Origin: Leptospira dzoumogneensis
GTDB lineage: Bacteria > Spirochaetota > Leptospiria > Leptospirales > Leptospiraceae
Assembly (NCBI RefSeq): GCF_004770895.1
Contig: NZ_RQHS01000024.1
Coordinates: 62,001-126,000, forward strand
Direction of reading: 5' to 3'
Length of the DNA: 64,000 nucleotides
A program made the position numbers and the translations under genes. Shown one piece after another: positions 37,995 through 46,293 of this stretch. Below the pieces are notes generated by a model. That model was given only the letters and a program-made list of their open reading frames with translations. It did not search any database and was not told the origin of the DNA. Positions within the stretch are counted from its first letter, which is position 1. Every line of letters begins with the position of its first letter.

Positions 37995-38921
37995 TTAGCC
38001 GGCGAGAACTGCTATATGGGCTTCTACACTTTCGGCTAAGGCGTCCAGGTCGTAACCTCCTTCTAAGAAGGATACTGTTTTAGCGCCGATCTGTTTTGTT
38101 GCGGATAATATGAGTCGTGTGAATTCTGCAAATGCGTGTGTGCTTAAGTTCATTCCTGCTAATGGATCTCTTCTATGTCCATCAAAGCCTGCGGAGATCA
38201 ATACATATTCCGGTTGGAATTCCAACATGGAAGGCACTACTGTTTCTTGGAAATAATGTAAGTATTCTTTATCTCCCGAGCCCATTGGTAATGGGATGTT
38301 TAATGTAAAGTTTTCTCCTTTTCCTTCTCCTCTTTCATGGACCGAACCTGTCCCGGGATAATATGGATATTGATGGAGTGATGTGAAAAATACTTTGTCC
38401 GAGTCGTAGAATATTTCTTGGGTTCCGTTGCCGTGATGCACATCCCAATCCAGTATATAAACTTTTTCTACTCCTTGTGTGAGCAGATATCCCGCAGTGA
38501 TCGCTATATTGTTCAGTAAACAGAAACCCATGGATCTTCCTGTTTCTGCATGATGACCCGGTGGTCTTACAAGTGCGATGCCGGATTCTATTTCACTGGA
38601 TCTGATCCTGTTTACAAGATCTACTCCGCTTCCTGCTGCTAAGAGTGCCGCATCAAAACTGGATTCTGAATAGGGTGTGTCTCCGTCGAAACTTCCTCTT
38701 TTGCCTTGGATGACTGAAAATCTTTCTCTATGTCTATGATTATGAACGGACTCGATCAGTTCTAAAGGCAGCTTATTCGGTTTGACCCAATGTAAGTCCT
38801 TAAAATAGGAAGTTTTATGTAGTCGATTGAGTATGGATTCCAATCTTTGAGGGGATTCAGGGTGGAATGTCCCGGTATCATGCAATAAGAATGTATCGTC
38901 ATAGGCGTAGCCGAGTTTCAT
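37995..38921 (-). CDS. Histone-deacetylase-family deacetylase
   Basis: 308 residues of the arginase/deacetylase fold (class II HDAC, acetoin-utilisation and acetylpolyamine amidohydrolase relatives). Seen: H-P-E-S-P-Q-R-L near the start, R-P-P-G-H-H-A-E with the His pair, L-D-W-D-V-H-H-G-N-G-T with zinc ligands, and S-A-G-F-D-G-H-R-R-D-P-L with the third ligand. It should remove acetyl groups from lysine or polyamines in the cytosol. A TTGGAATTCCAA palindrome lies within its coding sequence (38213-38226), and a degenerate relative at about 38939-38955 lies just before its ATG. Confidence 0.92.
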   Translation of the reverse strand: MKLGYAYDDTFLLHDTGTFHPESPQRLESILNRLHKTSYFKDLHWVKPNKLPLELIESVHNHRHRERFSVIQGKRGSFDGDTPYSESSFDAALLAAGSGVDLVNRIRSSEIESGIALVRPPGHHAETGRSMGFCLLNNIAITAGYLLTQGVEKVYILDWDVHHGNGTQEIFYDSDKVFFTSLHQYPYYPGTGSVHERGEGKGENFTLNIPLPMGSGDKEYLHYFQETVVPSMLEFQPEYVLISAGFDGHRRDPLAGMNLSTHAFAEFTRLILSATKQIGAKTVSFLEGGYDLDALAESVEAHIAVLAG

Positions 38922-39013
38922 TTTCTTCTCCCGTTTTTTGTTGGAAGTCCCACAAAGAGGACAAGTACAGAGGTCTCCGGTTCGATATTATAATATAGAC
39001 CCGGAGTAAATTT

Positions 39014-40150
39014 GTGCGCAAACCGTTTTCACTTTTTCCTATCTTAGTCCTTACCGCTTTTCCGGTCTGTGCAGAATTTACTATTCCTTATCCCGAGAAT
39101 TCTAATAGGAAGGAAATTCCTGTTTTAGGATCTTCTCCGGAGGTTAAAACCAAACCCCAATCCGTTTTCAAAGAAAAGGAGAAGAAAGGTGAGATACGAC
39201 TTTCTTCCAGAAACACTCCGATGGAAAGCGAAAAGGAAGTTCCGAAAGAGAAACTTAAAAAGTTTTTTACAAGACCTGCGAACAAGGGGACTTATGGGGA
39301 TCGTCCTAAATTCTATCGCGGCCTTTATGTGAATAATTCTTTGGTCTCTGATAAGTCCCGTAAGAATGAATGGGAGTCCTTATTGAAGGACGCTTCCGAT
39401 TATGGGGTGAATGTTTTAGTGATCGATCTACAGCCTAAAACTCCTTCTCCGGAAGAGATCTCTCGTATTAAAGAGATGGGTTTTTATCCTGTGGGAAGGC
39501 TTGTAAATTTCGACGGAGGTCTTAAGACTAAGTATCCTAGTCCTGAAAGATTAAATTCTATTTTCGGTTATATTAGAAAGGCATGTCTGTCCGGATTTCC
39601 AGAAGTTCAGTTGGATTATATTCGTTATGCGGATGTTACCGATATAGATCTTTCTTTGAAGGAAAAATATAATAATATTAACGAGATTGTGAATCGGATC
39701 CGCGGAGAAGCGAATCAGTGCGAAAAACTTCCATACTTAAGCGCGGATATTTTCGGTAGAATTCCTTTTAATAAAGACGATCAGATCGGGCAGAAGGTAG
39801 AGAACTTTGCCCAGCTTGTTGATGTGATCTATCCTATGTTATATCCTTCTCATTTTTACGGTCAACCTGGTCGTATCGCAAATCCTTACCAAACCGTTTA
39901 TGACGGTTTGAAGAATACCAGAAAAAGATCCTTATCAACTACCAAAGTAGTAGGCTGGATCCAAGGTTTCGGAATGAGTCTTGGTCCTTCCGGAAAATCT
40001 TTGAAAGATTATATCAAGGCTCAGATAGAAGCGAGCGTGGACAGCGATAGTGACGGCTTCGTTGTTTGGAATATTGTGGGAAAATACGGAGATACTTTTA
40101 GAGCGATCGAAGAAAGTATCGAGAGTGGGAAGTTGAAGATAGAAGATTGA
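39014..40150 (+). CDS. Exported putative glycoside hydrolase (DUF4015-like)
   Basis: 378 residues from GTG 39014 with GGAG seven bases upstream. A signal peptide (M-R-K-P-F-S-L-F-P-I-L-V-L-T-A-F-P-V-C-A) is followed by a basic linker and a TIM-barrel-like domain (about 95-370) with G-L-Y-V-N-N-S, V-L-V-I-D-L-Q, Q-L-D-Y-I-R-Y and V-D-V-I-Y-P-M-L-Y-P-S-H, the marks of the DUF4015 putative glycosidase family. The Asp in Q-L-D-Y-I-R is a candidate catalytic residue. It probably acts on an envelope glycan. A TATAAT lies about 20 bases before the start codon. Confidence 0.84.
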   Translation: MRKPFSLFPILVLTAFPVCAEFTIPYPENSNRKEIPVLGSSPEVKTKPQSVFKEKEKKGEIRLSSRNTPMESEKEVPKEKLKKFFTRPANKGTYGDRPKFYRGLYVNNSLVSDKSRKNEWESLLKDASDYGVNVLVIDLQPKTPSPEEISRIKEMGFYPVGRLVNFDGGLKTKYPSPERLNSIFGYIRKACLSGFPEVQLDYIRYADVTDIDLSLKEKYNNINEIVNRIRGEANQCEKLPYLSADIFGRIPFNKDDQIGQKVENFAQLVDVIYPMLYPSHFYGQPGRIANPYQTVYDGLKNTRKRSLSTTKVVGWIQGFGMSLGPSGKSLKDYIKAQIEASVDSDSDGFVVWNIVGKYGDTFRAIEESIESGKLKIED

Positions 40151-40172
40151 TGCGGTAGTTGTTGTCGCGCGG

Positions 40173-40188
40173 TGTTGGAACTCCTACA
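40173..40188. repeat. Palindrome TGTTGGAACTCCTACA
   Basis: Imperfect member of the TGTWGGAxxTCCWACA family in the 73-base convergent gap between the glycosidase-like gene and the TPR gene; it may help terminate either. Confidence 0.7.
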
Positions 40189-40223
40189 GCGAGAACACAG
40201 TGCCAAGTTCCGCGACTTCTGCC

Positions 40224-41501
40224 CTAAAGCCCTAGATCTTTCTCCAAAATCAAAAGATCCTTATCTCCAGGAACATTCTTAGGTCTATGCAATTTATACG
40301 CCTGAATAGATTCTATCGCTTTCGTTCTCAAGAAGTTTGCTTCTTCGCTGATCGTAACGGATTTTGCTCCACCTGAAAGTTCCATATATCTTTTACCAAA
40401 TAGAAGTGAAGTCAATCTATGAAGTCTATAATCAGTGATATTATCCAGACCTGCTTCTTTCAAAAGTTTTTGAGCGATCTCCCAGGATTTCTCTTGGCGA
40501 TTTCTGAGCTTAGGCTCTTCTTCCGGAGAGATACTTCCCTTAGGTCTTTTGCTGGATGAATAAGAAACGTATAATTTATAGTAGGTCTCTGCGCTTCTGA
40601 TCAAAAGTTCATAATCTGTTTTAGAAAGTCTGAATCCTTCTCTGGCAACTTCTTGCGCTCTTTCCAATTCTTCCGGAACAAAACTGTTTTTGGAAAAACT
40701 TGGGGCTTGATCGGATTTACAATTTAAAAAGGAAACATATTCTCTGGAGAATCGGATCAAATCTTGGTCCGAATCGAATCTGGATCTTTTTTTCCAAGCG
40801 GAAGAGAATTCTGCACCTGCACTCATAGGTAAAATTCCTGAACATACAGGTTCTTTGGAATCCACTCCGGCCTCGCTCAAATACAACATTCCTAATCTGT
40901 AATGTGGAACCGGGGACATCGGATCTAAACGGATCGCTTTGCGAAAAGATTGGATCGCTTCCGGGATCTCATCTCTTGTGAAATGATAATCTCCGGTTTT
41001 ACGTTCTACTAAAGCAGGTCCGCTTAATTCGGAAGAGACCGGATAGGCGACGGATAGAACCTTCTCCTTTGCCATTCCTAAATATCCGACACCTCTTAAT
41101 TGTTTTCCTGTGAATGCAGTTTGGAAGATGGATTTAACTTCGATTTGTCCTACGATACTTCCGTCTTTGAATGTTTCATGATCAAAATCTTTTTCGATCA
41201 AGTATAGGATTTGGCCCGGGCGGATCCCAGGATCGTAATGCACTTTTATCGTGACTATATCCGGTCTTGTATCGTATCCTAATTCGAAACTTTTGTATTT
41301 ACCTTCGTATTCGATTGGTTTGACCTTATCGAACATAATGGTCTCCCCGACTAAGACCATTTTTTCCTTTCTGGGCATTCCATCTTTGCCTGTGTTTTTA
41401 GGCATTCCCACATCTCGGAACGCATACACGAATTCTTTGGAGAAGATTGAGGAGGAAAAAGCGCAGAGTAATAGTATGATTACAGGTCGGGTTAGGGCCA
41501 T
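40224..41501 (-). CDS. Exported TPR-containing hypothetical protein
   Basis: 425 residues from ATG 41501. The frame is open to a TTG at 41534, but the ATG begins directly at a signal peptide (M-A-L-T-R-P-V-I-I-L-L-L-C-A-F, cleaved near S-S-I-F-S-K). A beta-rich region of about 120 residues comes next, then TPR units (I-P-E-A-I-Q-S-F-R-K-A-I-R-L-D-P and H-Y-R-L-G-M-L-Y-L) and a helical C-terminus. Two Cys (V-C-S-G and L-N-C-K) may form a disulphide. No specific function recognised; probably periplasmic. Confidence 0.77.
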   Translation of the reverse strand: MALTRPVIILLLCAFSSSIFSKEFVYAFRDVGMPKNTGKDGMPRKEKMVLVGETIMFDKVKPIEYEGKYKSFELGYDTRPDIVTIKVHYDPGIRPGQILYLIEKDFDHETFKDGSIVGQIEVKSIFQTAFTGKQLRGVGYLGMAKEKVLSVAYPVSSELSGPALVERKTGDYHFTRDEIPEAIQSFRKAIRLDPMSPVPHYRLGMLYLSEAGVDSKEPVCSGILPMSAGAEFSSAWKKRSRFDSDQDLIRFSREYVSFLNCKSDQAPSFSKNSFVPEELERAQEVAREGFRLSKTDYELLIRSAETYYKLYVSYSSSKRPKGSISPEEEPKLRNRQEKSWEIAQKLLKEAGLDNITDYRLHRLTSLLFGKRYMELSGGAKSVTISEEANFLRTKAIESIQAYKLHRPKNVPGDKDLLILEKDLGL

Positions 41502-41557
41502 ACTTTTATTTTCGGCCGGATTGGAGTATGGCAATAGAAATTTTAAAGTTTTGGGCG

Positions 41558-41692
41558 ACCCCTCGCATTCGCTCAGGCCGCGCTGCTCCGGGCTGCGCTA
41601 TCGCTTCGGTCCTTCGGACTAAACCCTGCGCATCGCTGTCGCAGGGATGCGAATGATGCCGATCAAACTTTCCTAATGCAGGAGTTCCAACA
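41558..41692. repeat. GC-rich composite repeat plus palindrome
   Basis: GGGCGACCCCTCGC, CCGCGCTGCTCCGGGCTGCG, CGCTTCGGTCCTTCGGACT (a strong hairpin) and CTGCGCATCGCTGTCGC, then TGCAGGAGTTCCAACA (41677-41692), a member of the short palindrome family. The first part aligns with 37451-37560. It lies between the TPR gene and mtnC. Confidence 0.65.
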
Positions 41693-41730
41693 TCCCTACT
41701 GTTCTGCGTCTTAGCGCCTTTGAGTGAGAA

Positions 41731-42441
41731 TTAAGTCTCGTCCAAAATCTTGCTAAAGTCCTGGATTACCCGGTACTTATGTTCCGCCTGAGGATGGTTC
41801 CCTGGGCGAGAAACTAGAATAGGGCGAACTCCCGCTTGGGTCGCTGCATCCGCTTCTTCTTTTATATCCGTGAAGAATATGATAGAGTTTGGGGACAGAG
41901 AAAGTTTTTCGGCTATTTTAGTATAACTTGAGGCTTCCTTTTTTCCACCTACTGCAGTATCGAAATAGTTTTCAAAATATACAGTAAGGTCTCCTGCTTC
42001 GCAGTACTTATAGATCAGAACTTGGGCTTCTACACTTCCAGAAGAATATACAGCAGCACGTTTTCCTGATTTTTTGATCCTTTCTAAAAAGAGAGGAACA
42101 TCCGGGAAGATTGTACTTTTGAGTTCTCCTGATTCGTATCCCTTTTTCCAGATCCTTCCTTGGATCTCTTTCAAAATCCCTAATTTACGATCTTTGGATA
42201 CTAGGTATTTGCAGAATTCGGTGAGTGATTCCGGGGAATTGGAAACTGGTTCGGTATATTCGTTTTCGTTTTTGGAAGCAAGAATGAGTTCCTCGGCGAA
42301 GCCTACTTCCGCCGAGGTTTCAGAGAAGAATGTAATAAAGTTATGCACCGAGTAGGGGAATAAAACCTTATGCACGAATTCTATCGGCGTGGTCGTACCT
42401 TCTATATCAAATAAATATAACTCGGTGTTTTGTTCTTCCAA
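41731..42441 (-). CDS. mtnC: Enolase-phosphatase E1 (acireductone synthase)
   Basis: 236 residues, the usual length. A HAD-superfamily enzyme that enolises and dephosphorylates 2,3-diketo-5-methylthiopentyl-1-phosphate in methionine salvage. Seen: D-I-E-G-T-T-T-P (nucleophile motif I), V-Y-S-S-G-S-V-E-A-Q (motif II), the Lys in G-G-K-K-E and F-F-T-D-I-K-E-E-A (motif IV Asp). The start is TTG at 42441, placed with zero bases after the MFS stop (TAATTG), with AGGA within the MFS end. No other salvage gene is in the window. Confidence 0.95.
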   Translation of the reverse strand: MEEQNTELYLFDIEGTTTPIEFVHKVLFPYSVHNFITFFSETSAEVGFAEELILASKNENEYTEPVSNSPESLTEFCKYLVSKDRKLGILKEIQGRIWKKGYESGELKSTIFPDVPLFLERIKKSGKRAAVYSSGSVEAQVLIYKYCEAGDLTVYFENYFDTAVGGKKEASSYTKIAEKLSLSPNSIIFFTDIKEEADAATQAGVRPILVSRPGNHPQAEHKYRVIQDFSKILDET

Positions 42442-43827
42442 TTAAGCTGTCCTTTTGATCCTGCCGGCTTCCGCTGCCAGTTCTTCGTGCATCTTTTGTT
42501 CGTCATGTTTGAAATTTTTCAGGATATAGAACCAAGCCAGTCCGCAAGGTATCCAGAAAAGGATCGCGATCGTAAATGCTTGTGTTCTGTCCGGCAATAC
42601 CGTAAGGATCAATGCCGCCATCGCAGGCCCGAGTCCATTTCCCAAATTGTCCGTAAGATTATAAAGAGCGAACATAGAAGATCTACTTTTTGGAGGATTC
42701 ACGTTCATGATCAGAGCTCTTACGTTCGGTCCAGTCACTGAAATGATTATACCCGTAAGTATATTAATAAAAATGAATGCAGAACTTCCCGCAACACTTC
42801 CCGCATGTAATAAATAGATCGTAGGAACGATCCCTATTAGGATCATACTGCCGCAGAAGATAGGTAATAAAGTTTTGTTGGTATCGTATATTTTCTGACC
42901 TACGACCCCGCCAAAGAATGTTCCTATAAAGATCCCTACAGCGGCAAATATCACCATTGCGGAAGCGGAGTCTTTAGGCATTCCATAATGGAATTCGTAA
43001 TAATCGTTCAAAAATACGAAGAATACTCCCCAAGGCACACATCCAGGGATACCTTGCATAAAGATACCTATATTGGTCTTAGTGGAAAATAGGGTTTTAA
43101 TATCCTTCCATGTTAAACGAACAGTTTCCGAGTTTACGTCGGCGGATACATTCACTAATTCCTTCTCTTTTCCTCCTCTTGCAGGTTCTTTACAGAATAA
43201 TCCGTAGACCAGCATGAATAAGAAAGAAGGGGCTGCCATATAAATAAAGCTGTCTCTCCATCCGTTGATCGGGTCGGAGGTTCCTAAGGTCCCGCCAACC
43301 ATTTGTCCGAGCCCCACTCCCAATCCCATGGAAAGAGATAAATATCCCGCAGCAGTAGAACGGGACTTGTCCGAAAAATAATCCGCCACTAAAGAGAATA
43401 GAAGAGGGAAACTTCCTCCTAAACCGAAACCTGTTAGAGTTCTAAGGATTAAAAATTCTTCGTAGTTTCTCGCGAATCCGGAAAGAAGGCAAGGGATCTC
43501 TCCCAATAAGACAGTTCCGATGACCAAAGGTTTTCTAGGAAATCTTTGGGTAAGATAACCCATATAAACCGAAACCAATCCTCCTAGAACGAAGAAGCAG
43601 ATCGGGATGAGTCCTCCCAATTTCCAATCGATCTCTTGTTGATCGGTGATCCCGAAAGAGCCGGCTATATTCCTTAGATTCGGCGCGATCAGGTTTTGGT
43701 CCGCGAATAGAAAGAAGGCCATTCCCATGATCATCCAAAAGGCGAGGATCGCGTTTCCTCCATGGGCGGCAAGTTCGCCTAATCCGAAATATCGAAGCAG
43801 GCTTTTTTCCGAGGTCGGTTGAGACAT
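42442..43827 (-). CDS. MFS transporter
   Basis: 461 residues with about 12 membrane segments. I start at ATG 43827, which has GGAGAG upstream; the frame is open to 43917. Seen: the MFS loop 2-3 type motif (Y-M-G-Y-L-T-Q-R-F-P-R-K-P) and a G-F-G-L-G-G-S-F-P-L-L helix. The overall layout resembles the spinster-like or organic-anion branch, but I cannot name a substrate. It shares a transcript with mtnC immediately downstream (no gap), which hints at transport of a methylthio or related compound, a weak inference. Confidence 0.9.
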   Translation of the reverse strand: MSQPTSEKSLLRYFGLGELAAHGGNAILAFWMIMGMAFFLFADQNLIAPNLRNIAGSFGITDQQEIDWKLGGLIPICFFVLGGLVSVYMGYLTQRFPRKPLVIGTVLLGEIPCLLSGFARNYEEFLILRTLTGFGLGGSFPLLFSLVADYFSDKSRSTAAGYLSLSMGLGVGLGQMVGGTLGTSDPINGWRDSFIYMAAPSFLFMLVYGLFCKEPARGGKEKELVNVSADVNSETVRLTWKDIKTLFSTKTNIGIFMQGIPGCVPWGVFFVFLNDYYEFHYGMPKDSASAMVIFAAVGIFIGTFFGGVVGQKIYDTNKTLLPIFCGSMILIGIVPTIYLLHAGSVAGSSAFIFINILTGIIISVTGPNVRALIMNVNPPKSRSSMFALYNLTDNLGNGLGPAMAALILTVLPDRTQAFTIAILFWIPCGLAWFYILKNFKHDEQKMHEELAAEAGRIKRTA

Positions 43828-44088
43828 CCAATTCTCTCCAGTGTGTTTCTGTTTGATGTCGGCTTCTATAAGAAGCACGTAAAGCGACAGATTGGTGAGG
43901 GGAAAAGGAATCGGCAACGAAAATGTGATTTTACTGTTAGAGGTTTGAGAGAAAGAAGGGTCCGATTTCGACCTAGAACATCCTCTTTCTTCCGTTTTGG
44001 AATAAATACTTGACCCGACGTTTACTTGTCTATAGCTTCGGTCCGACTACAAAGGGATGCCGCTCCCTAACCTCTGGAGCCAAACAGC

Positions 44089-45036
44089 ATGGCCTACCAA
44101 CATAAAGAATTCTTCTTTCAATCTTCTAGAGACAATACCAAATTATATGCCCAAGCATGGACCAAATCTGGTGCCAATCGTGTAATTGTTTTTTGTCATG
44201 GATTCGGAGAACATAGCGGTAGGTATTCCAACCTCATCCAATATTTTAAGGATAGTGATGTTAGCTTTTACGGTTTGGACCTAAGAGGTCACGGCAAATC
44301 GGAAGGTAAGAGAGGTCATGCATCCGGTTTCGAAGCGTTTGTAGATGATCTTGCCGATTTTGTGCAAGAGGTTCGCAAAAGAGAACATAAGGACAAGATC
44401 CTACTTTTAGGACATTCCATGGGGGGAGTGGTGGTCATCCGCTATGCCTTGGAAGGTATCAACCAGGATTATATTTACGGAGTTGTGGCCTGTTCTTCTG
44501 CATTAAAAATCCCTACTACTCCGGTCCAAAGATTCCAGATCTCTATGGCCGGTTTTTTACGTAAGATCGCACCTTCTACTACTTTGGACGCGAATCTGGA
44601 TACTAATTTGGTGAGTAGAGATCCGGAAGTGGTCCAGGCTTACATCGATGATCCTCTGGTTCACGGTAAAATTTCATTCTCTATGGGGTACGAATTGTTC
44701 CAACAAGGAGCAATTGCGAATAGAAAGGCCGGAATTTTAAGGACTCCTATCCTGATTTTACACGGTTTGGCGGACGGGATCGCTGATCCGGCCGGAAGTT
44801 TGGAATTTTATAATCATTTAGTTTATAAGAATAAAAGAATGAAGACCTATAAGGGTTTTTATCATGAACTTATGAATGAGCCAGCGGGAGAAAGAGAGAA
44901 GGTCCTAAAGGATATCAAAGAATTTATGGATTCTCTGGTGCCGGAAAGAGCAAAGTCAGCCCCCAAGGCTAGTTCTAAGAAGTCCACAAAATCTAAACCT
45001 TCTCCTAAAAAGAAAGCAGTAGCAAAGAAGAAGTAA
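44089..45036 (+). CDS. Alpha/beta hydrolase, monoacylglycerol-lipase-like, Lys-rich tail
   Basis: 315 residues. The serine-aminopeptidase-S33/monoglyceride lipase family is clear: V-F-C-H-G-F-G-E-H-S-G-R-Y (oxyanion loop), G-L-D-L-R-G-H-G-K-S-E-G, nucleophile elbow G-H-S-M-G-G, the Asp in H-G-L-A-D-G-I-A-D and the His in G-F-Y-H-E-L-M-N-E. It should cleave monoacylglycerol or similar esters in the cytosol. Odd: a tail of about 30 residues rich in Lys, Ser and Pro (K-P-S-P-K-K-K, then A-K-K-K) closes the protein; a 20-base stretch of it is identical to DNA in the Lon tail. A terminator follows. Confidence 0.9.
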   Translation: MAYQHKEFFFQSSRDNTKLYAQAWTKSGANRVIVFCHGFGEHSGRYSNLIQYFKDSDVSFYGLDLRGHGKSEGKRGHASGFEAFVDDLADFVQEVRKREHKDKILLLGHSMGGVVVIRYALEGINQDYIYGVVACSSALKIPTTPVQRFQISMAGFLRKIAPSTTLDANLDTNLVSRDPEVVQAYIDDPLVHGKISFSMGYELFQQGAIANRKAGILRTPILILHGLADGIADPAGSLEFYNHLVYKNKRMKTYKGFYHELMNEPAGEREKVLKDIKEFMDSLVPERAKSAPKASSKKSTKSKPSPKKKAVAKKK

Positions 45037-45052
45037 ATGGATTTAAGGATCG

Positions 45053-45072
45053 GCTGTAGGAACTCCTACAGC
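45053..45072. repeat. Palindrome GCTGTAGGA-AC-TCCTACAGC
   Basis: A 9-base perfect stem with a 2-base centre, the longest member of the TGTWGGAxxTCCWACA family. It lies 16 bases after the lipase stop. Confidence 0.75.
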
Positions 45073-45090
45073 TGCCATATGAACGGATCT

Positions 45091-45115
45091 AAGCCTGGTA
45101 TGAACCAGGCTTTTT
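45091..45115 (+). terminator. Rho-independent terminator after the lipase-like gene
   Basis: A stem AAGCCTGGT/ACCAGGCTT with ATGA loop is followed by T residues. It also ends the convergent gene region, as the next gene's stop is at 45119. Confidence 0.85.
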
Positions 45116-45118
45116 CAT

Positions 45119-46144
45119 TTATTCTTTTCTCAATCTGTAAGTAATCGTAAAAGAAAGGAAGAATAAGAAGGAAAGAATTCCAATCACACCATAAATCGTT
45201 TTTTCAGTGGAAACGAAGATACTTCCGTTATTGATCTCTCTTTCTTGGTTTGCAGTTTCGTTGATCGGCTCTCCTCCGATCACTGAAAGAGTGATCTCAT
45301 ACTGAGGTCCCGCATAACTTACTATATTCGAATTCACATCCGGAGGAGCGTCCACGGAAACAGGGCGTGTACCCTTCTGCCCGATAAAAGAAACCTGCAT
45401 ATCCTTAGGCTTGGAGAAGATCACCTTCTCTCCTTCTTGGCTCTCGAATAGGAGCCTATCCTTAAATTGAGTAGGGGACAGATTGGTAGAAGGGATCACG
45501 TAACTCACAAATAACTGAGAAGTCCCCGGAAGAATTGCCCTATCAATCACCCAGCCGTTTTTTCCTTTGGTCAATTGAATAGGGATCGCCATCTTATTTG
45601 TGCTTTGGGTCAACTGAGCACTTACCTCTAAGGCTCCTTCGGGCACATAGACTTCCAGAGGATCATTCGGGTTTTGGAAACTTTTAGGCGGGATAGTATT
45701 ATTGGTAAGAATAGATACTTTAGAAATTACTAATGCGTCTTTTTCTCTCACTACTTGAAGGAGTGACTTTGTTTTTACTACGGAACGATCCGGAGTTTTA
45801 TCATAAACAGTGACTTCTTGCGGCTTTGACCTCATCATAGGCACCGGAGGGATCATCTTATTATAATTCACTCCGTTATAAGTCACTTGGAGCAGAATAG
45901 GAAGTCCATCGGGAGCATTGATCTTAGGAAGTTTGAAACTTCCTCTTACTGGACCCTGGTCAGGGAGAGGTAAAGGCATCATCTGTCTTTCTAAGGCGAA
46001 GAGGCGGATACCTTCTGCGGACCCTGGTCCGCCCGTACTTCCATTTTTGAGGACTATCTGTAGTTCCAATTCCTCCCCGAATAAGGGAGATAGGCTAAAA
46101 CATATAAAAAGAGAAAAGAATAGGATTAGAAATTTATTCTGCAT
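45119..46144 (-). CDS. Exported protein with C-terminal membrane anchor
   Basis: 341 residues. Signal peptide (F-L-I-L-F-F-S-L-F-I-C-F-S-L-S, cleaved near P-L-F-G-E), then about 280 residues that are Pro-rich and beta-like, and one terminal membrane segment (I-Y-G-V-I-G-I-L-S-F-L-F-F-L-S) followed by basic R-L-R-K-E. It is a type I membrane protein with its body in the periplasm. No family recognised. It is divergent from the EEP gene. Confidence 0.75.
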   Translation of the reverse strand: MQNKFLILFFSLFICFSLSPLFGEELELQIVLKNGSTGGPGSAEGIRLFALERQMMPLPLPDQGPVRGSFKLPKINAPDGLPILLQVTYNGVNYNKMIPPVPMMRSKPQEVTVYDKTPDRSVVKTKSLLQVVREKDALVISKVSILTNNTIPPKSFQNPNDPLEVYVPEGALEVSAQLTQSTNKMAIPIQLTKGKNGWVIDRAILPGTSQLFVSYVIPSTNLSPTQFKDRLLFESQEGEKVIFSKPKDMQVSFIGQKGTRPVSVDAPPDVNSNIVSYAGPQYEITLSVIGGEPINETANQEREINNGSIFVSTEKTIYGVIGILSFLFFLSFTITYRLRKE

Positions 46145-46293
46145 GGGACCGATTCCAATGTTTCTTATCCCCTGAAAAAGGGAAAGTCTTTCCGTTCTGA
46201 TTCTTGTATCTGAAAACTCTAAAATTGTGGACGAATGCGGGGAATTTCGTTAAAAAGGAAGCCCAAGAATGATATAAATAGAAAGAGGCCGCC

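Noticed and set aside
43918..44088. TTGACC with TATAGC before the lipase-like gene as a promoter
   Set aside because: The spacer is only 15 bases and the -10 is weak, so I do not list it.
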